From: Methanobacterium spitsbergense
Lineage (GTDB): Archaea > Methanobacteriota > Methanobacteria > Methanobacteriales > Methanobacteriaceae
Assembly: GCF_019931065.1 (NCBI RefSeq)
Contig: NZ_JAIOUQ010000002.1
Location: 27,636 to 91,635 of the forward strand
DNA length: 64,000 bases
Reading direction: 5' to 3'
In this document: in pieces, positions 54,517-64,000 of the stretch
Layout of the letters: each line of letters opens with the position of its first letter
Position numbering within the stretch: the first letter of the stretch is position 1
Position numbers and translations under genes: made by a program
The notes under the pieces: model-generated
What the model was told of the DNA's origin: nothing
The model's database searches: none
What the model saw: only the letters and a program-made list of their open reading frames with translations

Positions 54517-55205
54517 ATGCAGTATAATGACAATAGTTCATCTCATAGTTCAGAAGATTACGATCTGCAGATAAAAGACACAATTCCATTATGAATTCCA
54601 TGATGAAACAATAAATATGATAAAAACAATATTAAAAGAGGCTAAAATTTGGCCGGATACAGGATGAGGTACAGGATCACTTGTTAAAAAGGCAATTGAA
54701 AATTTTAACAATACTAATTTCATACGGGCAGATCCATCTGTTGAAATGTTAAATTTGGCCAGATCAAAACTTTCAAAACAACAAGACGAAAAAATAAAAT
54801 TTCTAGAACCCCGGAAACAAGTAAAATTTCTCTTGAGGATAATTTAAAAACAGATGTAATCACAGCAATTCAGGCCCACCATTATATGTCCGGAAAAGAT
54901 AGATTCAAGGCCACAAAAAAAATTGTTACAATCTTTTAAAAGATAATGGTATTTACAATACATTTGAAAATATTAGCCCCATAACCAAGGAAGGAATTGA
55001 ATTAATGAAACATTATATGAAAAACTATCAGATTTCCAGGGGTAGGGATACAGAAACCGTTGAAAACTATTTAAAGAGATTTGATGTTGAATACTTTCCT
55101 ATTAAAGTTGATGAACACCGTTTATTATTGGAAAAAACAGGTTTTAAAGTTGTTGAAATGTTTTGGATGTCTTACATGCAGTCAGGATTTTATTGTATAA
55201 AGTGA
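54517..55205 (+). pseudogene. Degraded SAM-dependent methyltransferase
   Basis: ATG 54517 opens a class I methyltransferase whose frame is broken repeatedly. The SAM-binding loop reads TG-stop-GTGSL, so a Cys or Trp codon became TGA. Frameshifts occur near 54592, near 54814 (FLE to PETSKISLED) and near 54925, before the last open part from about 54940 (NGIYNTFENISPITKEG...FYCIK). The intact part 55005-55205 is only the C-terminal end. It is a clear pseudogene. Confidence 0.8.
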
Positions 55206-55229
55206 GAAACTCTGGTAATATCCTACTAT

Positions 55230-55262
55230 GAATTTAATCTGATTACATAGCTGCTGTTAATT
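55230..55262 (-). repeat. Fragment F of dispersed repeat family
   Basis: On the minus strand CAAATTAACAGCAGCTATG is close to the left end of copies C and E (AAATTAACAGCASCT). Only this end is present. Confidence 0.4.
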
Positions 55263-55308
55263 TGAGACTATTCATTATGAGTCTCTTGAGTACAACTACG
55301 AAAAAATA

Positions 55309-55686
55309 CTACATCTCGCTTAGGATTTCTTCAACTTGGGCTGCACGTGTTTCCATTTCAAAGAATATTAGTCCAAGTTGAGCTTCTGGATCAGTTAAAA
55401 GGGTTAATATGGCCTTTAAACCTGCATGAATAAGTACAATAGTTCCTTTTTCAGTTTTAACAGATATTTGTGCTACCGTTCCAGTTTTCAGTTGTCCTGA
55501 TGCAGCTTCTGCAGCCCCCATTATGGTCGAGCACAATGCTGAAAATATTCTGGCATCCACATCAGGAGGTGTCCTTGAATTTATTAATAGGCCCTCTTTC
55601 GAAACAATACCACAAGCTTTTATCTGCCCCACCTGCATGAGACCTGTAAGCACATCATCAAGCTTTTCCTTTTTAGTTTTACTCAT
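55309..55686 (-). CDS. Roadblock/LC7 domain protein
   Basis: 125 residues forming one Roadblock/LC7 domain: [26 protein letters not shown] at the start, [16 protein letters not shown] in the middle and a C-terminal [28 protein letters not shown]. The family (MglB-like) binds small GTPases or signalling proteins as dimers. GGATGAT precedes ATG. It is followed upstream on the same strand by a PAS-only protein, which suggests a shared signalling task; no small GTPase lies in the window. Confidence 0.88.
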   Translation of the reverse strand: MSKTKKEKLDDVLTGLMQVGQIKACGIVSKEGLLINSRTPPDVDARIFSALCSTIMGAAEAASGQLKTGTVAQISVKTEKGTIVLIHAGLKAILTLLTDPEAQLGLIFFEMETRAAQVEEILSEM

Positions 55687-55763
55687 GATATTATCATCCT
55701 TTCCGAAAACTTTTCATGGCAAGTTTGTTAATAATCTAAACAGAACTCATAAATTTATTTGTT

Positions 55764-56702
55764 TTAAGGTTTGTTCATTTCTTGTAGTATTTCATTTGAG
55801 ACTTTTAGGAATTTTTCTACAATGTAGCGATACTTTTCCTCGGTTTTTTTCCGTTTGTCATCAGCTTTTTTCCTTTCAGTTATATCCCTTAGTATGGCCG
55901 AGAAATATGTTTTATCTCCTGATTTCCAGGTAGAAAGGGACATTTCGAATGGAAATTCAGTACCGTCTTTTTTTAAACCTGTAGTTTGAACTGTTTTTCC
56001 AATAAGTTCATGTTCACCACTAGATCTAAACTTTTCCAAGTACTCAATATAACCTGCCTTAAACCTATTAGGCATCAACATTGTCAGATGTTTACCTTCC
56101 ATTTCGTCGGCTGAGTAACCAAACATGGTTTTAACACTTTTGTTAAAAAATAGGATGTTCCCCTGCACATCTGATGTAATAATTCCATCTGTTGCAGTTT
56201 CTGCAATAACCCTAAAACGTTGTTCACTTTTTTTAACTTTTTCCACGATACGCCTATACCTTTCCTCATTTTTTTTCCGTTCATTTATGTCTTTAAATAC
56301 TCCTTCTACTCCCAATTGTTTTTTGGATTTGTCGTAGTAATTGTGGGTGTTAGTGGATACCCATAATGATGTTCCGTCCTTTTTTTTTAGTTCTATCTCA
56401 TAATCTGTTACTTTTCCATCTTTTTTTAGGATAGATAAAAGGCGTTCTCTCTCTTCAGGTTTTTTGTAGAGATCTCGGGATAAGTTCAGACCAATCATAT
56501 CTTCTACTGATTCGTAACCACTCATTTTGGGGCCGGAGGAGTTTATCATGGTGATTTTACCCTCCATATCTGCACGGTAGAACACATCATGCATATTTTC
56601 CACTACACTGCGATATTTTTCTTCACTTTCTTTACATTTAACAATTTCTTTTTCCAGTTCATTTATTTCATCACTGTGATGGTCTTCAGTTCCTTTTGAC
56701 AT
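55764..56702 (-). CDS. PAS-only signalling protein (no kinase domain)
   Basis: 312 residues from ATG 56702 (MSKGTEDHH), preferred over 56747 because AGGGGTTA is upstream. A coiled N-terminal helix is followed by PAS about 35-150 and PAS about 165-285, each ending in ERKK-type coiled linkers. There is no histidine, ATPase or receiver domain. It may be a sensor adaptor for the Roadblock protein or for the neighbouring kinases. The second PAS has the same GLKKDGTEFPFEMSLS core as in the kinases, so it belongs to the same family. Confidence 0.8.
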   Translation of the reverse strand: MSKGTEDHHSDEINELEKEIVKCKESEEKYRSVVENMHDVFYRADMEGKITMINSSGPKMSGYESVEDMIGLNLSRDLYKKPEERERLLSILKKDGKVTDYEIELKKKDGTSLWVSTNTHNYYDKSKKQLGVEGVFKDINERKKNEERYRRIVEKVKKSEQRFRVIAETATDGIITSDVQGNILFFNKSVKTMFGYSADEMEGKHLTMLMPNRFKAGYIEYLEKFRSSGEHELIGKTVQTTGLKKDGTEFPFEMSLSTWKSGDKTYFSAILRDITERKKADDKRKKTEEKYRYIVEKFLKVSNEILQEMNKP

Positions 56703-56971
56703 TTTTGAATAACCCCTATATACTCTCAAAAACAGTTTAATTACCAAGTTTCATTAGTAATATATATTTATAAAGTAATATAACTTGTTAAAAAAAAATA
56801 TACAAAAAGAGTTGAAGTACATGATTATGTCTCATTTAAATTGCTCTGAAATTAAATGTTTTGATCAAATTCTGGAAAAAAATAAACCCTGAAATCAAAC
56901 TCTAATCAAAAAAATATACCACATTTGATGTTTGGATAAAAACTCAACAAATTCGCATCCGATGTTCCATC

Positions 56972-58609
56972 TTAACCATTATAATCTAAATCTTTGAAAG
57001 TGATCTTAAATTCAGTTCCATTATTTCTATCAAGTTCAATTTCACCGTCTATTTGGTCGGTTAAACTGTTTACCAATTGTAAACCAAGTGATTCATTATT
57101 TTTGTAATCTAAATCTTCTGGAAAACCTATTCCATTATCTATTACGGTAAATTCGTAGTGTGCATCTAGTGGATGGAAATCTATAACGATTTCTCCATTC
57201 ATTCCATCTGGAAAGGCATGTTTTAAACTGTTGGTGATGAGTTCATTTACAATCAACCCTAGGGGTATTGCTGTGTTGATGTCCAGAAAAATATCATCAA
57301 CATTAATTTTAAGTTTTATTAAGCTTGGATCGGCTACGTACGTATGGAAAAGTTCGTTGGATAGTGAAGTGATGTATTCACCGAAATCTATCCTTTTAAG
57401 ATCAGTTGATTGATATAATCGTTCATGTATAAGTGCCATGGACCGTGCACGGTTTTGACTTTCCTTGAAAATAACTTGAGATTCTTTATCTTTAATATAA
57501 CCTGACTGCAGATTCAATAGGCTGCTTATGATCATCAAATTATTTTTGACTCTGTGATGGATTTCCTTGAGGAGCATTTCTTTTTCTTCAAGAGAGGTTT
57601 TTATCTCCTTTTCCATGTTTTCACGTTCTTTAATTTCCTCTTTTAGTAGGACATTAGCATTAGTTAACTCATTTGTTCGTTTTTTTACTGTTATCTCAAG
57701 ATTATCCAAATTTTCTTTCAGTTGTTCTTCGGCCTTATCACGTTCAAAATCTGTTTTATTTAATGTAATGGCAAACCACAAGAATATTATGGTGTAGATT
57801 ATTAATGTAGATAAAATAAGTATTGAAAGTCCAAATGAGGGATCGTATAATCCGGCTTTAACACCTAAATATGTGATAAATCCTATAATAATTGTAAAAA
57901 TTATTAGAATTGGAAGAATACGTTGAGTGAAATATGAACCAAGTTGATTACTAGTTAAATTAGAAACTAATCCTTGATCAGGCCGTGCAAATAAAATGCT
58001 TAAACTTGTCCATAACAATAATAACACAGCATAAATAGCCACTCCCGTGAAATTAGGAATGTAATATAATTGGGGACTACCATAAAGAAATCCTATTAAA
58101 GGTAAAGCTACAACAAAAACGGTGATAAGTGCTATAATTTGAGACCAGTTAACAGTTTTTGGTGTATTTCTACTTAAAAATAGCAGAGAAGAACCTATAA
58201 GAATAAAAGCAACAGCAACAGCTAATGCCATCCTATTTGGACTGGATGCGTATAATGCATCAGGAAGTTCTTTAAACAGTATTTGATCAATTCCCAAATT
58301 AATGGCAAATAAATATTCAATCAAGGTTAAAAATCCTATCAAAAAGACAATTATAGCACTTATCTGTGCTATGCTACGCATATTCATTGTGTTTCTTTTT
58401 GTTTGCATTAACCACAGAGAAAGTCCAATTAAAATTATAGCCACTGCTACATTAGTTTTTATGGTGGAAAAACCCATGCCTGGGCTTTTCAGAATGGAAA
58501 TATCAAAAGCCCAACTCAAAAGAACCAGCAAGCCAGCCACTACTAATAAAATACTGGATAATTCAGAAAAAAATCTAAACCGTTCAATCAAATCATAGCC
58601 ATCCATCAT
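56972..58609 (-). CDS. Membrane-bound HisKA_2 histidine kinase
   Basis: 545 residues. About eight membrane helices cover residues 15-280 (MASE-like membrane sensor), then a coiled coil ([20 protein letters not shown]...) to about 340. The transmitter has [22 protein letters not shown] with the phospho-His and a HATPase with DNGIGF. From the coil on it is nearly identical to the kinase at 17175-19154. It starts 14 bases after the previous gene's stop (58624), so both are one operon. The sensed signal is probably membrane-associated. Confidence 0.9.
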   Translation of the reverse strand: MMDGYDLIERFRFFSELSSILLVVAGLLVLLSWAFDISILKSPGMGFSTIKTNVAVAIILIGLSLWLMQTKRNTMNMRSIAQISAIIVFLIGFLTLIEYLFAINLGIDQILFKELPDALYASSPNRMALAVAVAFILIGSSLLFLSRNTPKTVNWSQIIALITVFVVALPLIGFLYGSPQLYYIPNFTGVAIYAVLLLLWTSLSILFARPDQGLVSNLTSNQLGSYFTQRILPILIIFTIIIGFITYLGVKAGLYDPSFGLSILILSTLIIYTIIFLWFAITLNKTDFERDKAEEQLKENLDNLEITVKKRTNELTNANVLLKEEIKERENMEKEIKTSLEEKEMLLKEIHHRVKNNLMIISSLLNLQSGYIKDKESQVIFKESQNRARSMALIHERLYQSTDLKRIDFGEYITSLSNELFHTYVADPSLIKLKINVDDIFLDINTAIPLGLIVNELITNSLKHAFPDGMNGEIVIDFHPLDAHYEFTVIDNGIGFPEDLDYKNNESLGLQLVNSLTDQIDGEIELDRNNGTEFKITFKDLDYNG

Positions 58610-58623
58610 TAAATCTACAAACC

Positions 58624-61563
<2,940 letters not shown>

Positions 61564-62092
61564 TGTAATAACCAATATATTATATGTTAATAACCCTATT
61601 TGTTTTCTATGTGAGAAAAGATAAAAAACAAAGTATTATTGTAATAAATCACTAGTTATTTTAATTTTGTATTTGGAAGAAACCTTTAACTTAACCCGGA
61701 CATTTTTTTGTACATCATTAACATACCTGTAGAGTGAAATTTTTGGCATTTTAAAATAAAATAAGTATGCAACTGTTATTAAAAAGAGTTTCCAATAATT
61801 TTACAAAGTAGTTGGTGACCTAATCTGTGATTACTCAAGATATTATGAAAACTATTGACTTTTAAATAGTATTTTGCCTGAATACTTACATTCTTGATGA
61901 ATCTGTAGGATAAGATTGATATGACATGATCGTTTTGTTGCTTGCAAAATAAATGCATATGAAAATAAAATAATTTAATAATAAGAAAAGTCTAACAGTT
62001 TTAACACTGCAAACATAATTAATAGGGAAAAATTTGGACTCAAATTTGGCCTCAAGATATGAAGGAAAGTTATCGTTAGGAGTTACCCTCTT
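61564..62092. other. Intergenic region holding repeat copy G
   Basis: Between divergent kinase and regulator genes. It contains the repeat copy at 61788-61909 and otherwise AT-rich DNA with both promoters. No gene was recognised. Confidence 0.45.
61788..61909 (-). repeat. Copy G of dispersed repeat family (uninterrupted right part)
   Basis: On the minus strand this copy reads CAGATTCATCAAGAATGTAAG, then AGGCAAAATACTATTT, GTCAATAGTTTTCATAATAT and ATTAGGTCACCAACTAC. It shows the continuous version of the region that is split in copy C by a 498-bp insertion. Confidence 0.6.
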
Positions 62093-62377
62093 ATGAAGAA
62101 AGTATTTTTATGGTGGTTAATTGCTGGGAGTAAGGGTGGAGAAAATCGCGGCAGAATAATACTTGAACTTAATAAAAGACCATATAATGCTAATAAACTC
62201 GCAGAAAAGCTTTCACTCGATTATAAAACTATCAGACACCATATAGGTGTCTTGAAAGAAAATAACTTAGTTAAATCTACTGGAGAGAAGTATGGTGCAT
62301 TATATTTTCTCTCTGATGAAATGGAAAAAAATTACAACGTCTTCCTTTCGATGTGGGAAGAATTTAAGGAAGAATAA
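62093..62377 (+). CDS. ArsR-like winged-helix regulator
   Basis: 94 residues. The core [56 protein letters not shown] is a typical winged helix-turn-helix. An N-terminal hydrophobic WWLIAG and a helical end are common in this short archaeal group. There is no metal-binding cysteine. It is 39 bases ahead of the membrane protein gene, and such pairs are frequent in methanogens; it probably controls it. Confidence 0.82.
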   Translation: MKKVFLWWLIAGSKGGENRGRIILELNKRPYNANKLAEKLSLDYKTIRHHIGVLKENNLVKSTGEKYGALYFLSDEMEKNYNVFLSMWEEFKEE

Positions 62378-62416
62378 GAATTATTATAATTAATTCACAG
62401 GATAGAAGGTGTAAAA

Positions 62417-62749
62417 ATGGTGTTGGAATCTAATTTATTGGGACTACAGAGTATTGTGCCTACTTTGTTGATATTGGTTAAATATTCACCTTTAATAACT
62501 AGTATCGCCAATATTTGCCTTTTAGTTGGAATGCTCTATGTTTACTTGGAAAGATACTTAAAGGTGAAATCTAAATTCACAACAACACTAGTTTTAGTCT
62601 CCTTGCTATTTCTAGTTCAAAACATATTATTCTCAATATATTTCATATTCAACCTTCCAGAAACTCCTATTAATGCTGTTCTACCTTTAGTATTTTTAGG
62701 ACTTGAATTCACAGCTTTAACTCTACTTTTAATGATAACAAGAGAATAA
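62417..62749 (+). CDS. Membrane protein (DUF7521-like), partner of ArsR-like regulator
   Basis: 110 residues with three hydrophobic segments and little charge, no catalytic motif. AGAAGGTG precedes the ATG. Proteins of this type are routinely encoded next to the short ArsR-like regulators in archaea and have no known function. Family name is tentative. Confidence 0.6.
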   Translation: MVLESNLLGLQSIVPTLLILVKYSPLITSIANICLLVGMLYVYLERYLKVKSKFTTTLVLVSLLFLVQNILFSIYFIFNLPETPINAVLPLVFLGLEFTALTLLLMITRE

Positions 62750-63032
62750 TCTTTAATATTCTTTTTTTATAATCATTTTACCAATTAATTTACTAAATTA
62801 AAGGTTTTAAATCTAGTTTTTACTTATAAAATTACACTAATTGATCTCCTAATTTGGATTGAATTTGGAGGGAAAAGAGAGGAAAAGCAGAGTAAATTTT
62901 GGAAAAACTACTTTTAAGGGGTTAAACTACAATTAAATAATCAAGAAATGATTAAATATATTCAAAGGAATGTTCAAATCTGAATAGCAAAAGTTTGTCC
63001 CTTTGAGTTAAATTAAAAATGGAGGTTAAATA

Positions 63033-63914
63033 ATGGTCGATGTTAAAGAAATAAAATCGGTTAAACTGACACCTTTTACCAAGATGTCAGCATCAATATA
63101 TGGAATTTTGGGGTTGATTGCAGCTGTCGTGGCGCTAATAGCGCTTGTAATAGTACAGGCAACAGGGGTTACTTCTCAACTTGGGCAATTTAATGTTGTA
63201 ACAGGATTGGCAATACCCCTAATAATTATCATTCCAATAGGTGCATTTTTCACAACTATTGCTGTTAGTTTTTTCACAGTAATTCTATACAATGCACTTG
63301 TACCAAGGTTAGGTGGCGTAAAATTAGAATTAAATGGTAATGATGTAGAAAAAATTCCAGTTATCCCATTTGCTCTGATTATATCAGCTATAGGTGCTAT
63401 ATGGGCCTTTATTATAGGTTTAGTATTAGCAGCGGTGATCTCACCCCTATTCTCATTAATAGGAACACTTCCTGAAGCAGCCAATATAACCGCTAATATA
63501 ACCGCAACTACTGGAGCAGCCTTACCAACAGGAGGATTTGGGGCAATAGGAGCAATAGTTATAATAGCATTAATAATCGGACTGCCAATAATGGCATTTG
63601 TATTCGGATTTATTTGGAACGCTTTATTTGCAATATTCTACAACTACATAGTTACCAGAGTAGCTAAAATAAAATTAGAATTCGCAGCAATAAGCGGAAC
63701 CTTACACGAACTTAAACACATACCGGTACTACCAACAGCCCTTGCAGTGGCACTTGTATATACCATATTAGGGGTTATATCTGGTATTATATCTGGGAAT
63801 TATACAGAATTCATATCTAATTTTGTATTGTACTTTATAGAAACCGCATTAATCGCTATCCTATACAACTACCTGGCACCAAAGATTGGTTCAATTAAAT
63901 TAAATCTAGAATAG
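63033..63914 (+). CDS. Membrane protein with three repeated units
   Basis: 293 residues; about seven membrane helices. The motif LYN-x-LxPxxGxxKLEL occurs three times in related form: LYNALVPRLGGVKLELNG near residue 90, FYNYIVTRVAKIKLEFAA near 205 and LYNYLAPKIGSIKLNLE at the end. Each is preceded by a pair of helices, so the protein arose by internal duplication. GGAGG is nine bases before ATG. I do not recognise a named function. Confidence 0.68.
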   Translation: MVDVKEIKSVKLTPFTKMSASIYGILGLIAAVVALIALVIVQATGVTSQLGQFNVVTGLAIPLIIIIPIGAFFTTIAVSFFTVILYNALVPRLGGVKLELNGNDVEKIPVIPFALIISAIGAIWAFIIGLVLAAVISPLFSLIGTLPEAANITANITATTGAALPTGGFGAIGAIVIIALIIGLPIMAFVFGFIWNALFAIFYNYIVTRVAKIKLEFAAISGTLHELKHIPVLPTALAVALVYTILGVISGIISGNYTEFISNFVLYFIETALIAILYNYLAPKIGSIKLNLE

Positions 63915-64000
63915 ATTTAATATTTTTTATTTTTTTTAATAAGTTGAGGTAGTCTCATAAATTTTTTTATATTTTTGGAATTTTTGGATTTTTTTTAGTT

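Overview
The window looks like a chromosomal segment of a methanogenic archaeon of the order Methanobacteriales, most likely a Methanobacterium-type species. The evidence is an archaeal histone, TFE (TFIIE-alpha), an archaeal-type zinc-binding S14, a TIGR00288-type NYN protein, PRC-barrel and DUF5518-type membrane proteins, DUF11/beta-helix adhesin-like proteins, strongly AT-rich intergenic DNA, and ribosome binding sites of the GGTGA/GGAGG type. No rRNA, tRNA or CRISPR array was found.

Layout. (1) 1-7.5 kb: the 3' part of a GDP-mannose 3,5-epimerase-like gene, a decayed restriction-modification fragment, small DNA-binding and zinc-ribbon proteins, the histone, then a large Rad50/RecF-like ATPase with a small upstream partner (possible defence pair), several tiny proteins, tfe and an isolated rps14. 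(2) 7.8-21 kb: a sensory block with one PAS/GAF histidine kinase, an EEP-family nuclease/phosphatase, a lipoprotein, and three consecutive kinases, the first carrying a receiver domain and eight PAS domains. The third kinase gene has a one-base gap in a T run. (3) 21-26.5 kb: repeat fragments, an adhesin tail fragment, a GtrA / FAD-oxidoreductase pair, a broken glycosyltransferase copy and its intact relative. (4) 26.5-32.7 kb: small membrane proteins, PRC-barrel, DUF5518 pair, CsbD-like repeat protein, B12-binding radical SAM enzyme, Rieske protein and NYN protein. This looks like an envelope/stress gene set. (5) 33-36 kb: another PAS kinase followed by a frameshifted stand-alone receiver protein. 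(6) 36.5-47 kb: secreted and surface proteins, including a 1,856-residue adhesin with near-identical DUF11 repeats, and between them an MNT/HEPN pair preceded by three tandem 22-bp repeats. (7) 47-55 kb: MFS transporter, a GC-richer catalase-peroxidase (probably acquired), a P-type cation ATPase and a dead methyltransferase gene. (8) 55-62 kb: Roadblock/LC7 protein, a PAS-only protein and a two-gene kinase operon closely related to the one at 13-19 kb. (9) 62-64 kb: an ArsR-like regulator with a membrane partner, and a repeated membrane protein.

Working together: seven phosphorelay proteins and a PAS-only protein lie here without any DNA-binding response regulator, so output probably passes through stand-alone receivers or protein interactions. 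The kinase, adhesin and glycosyltransferase families all show recent duplication, module exchange and decay. Fragments of a dispersed repeat family sit between these genes. In one of them a 498-bp segment with a small membrane-protein gene is inserted between 16-bp direct repeats. Domain borders below were estimated by eye from the translations.
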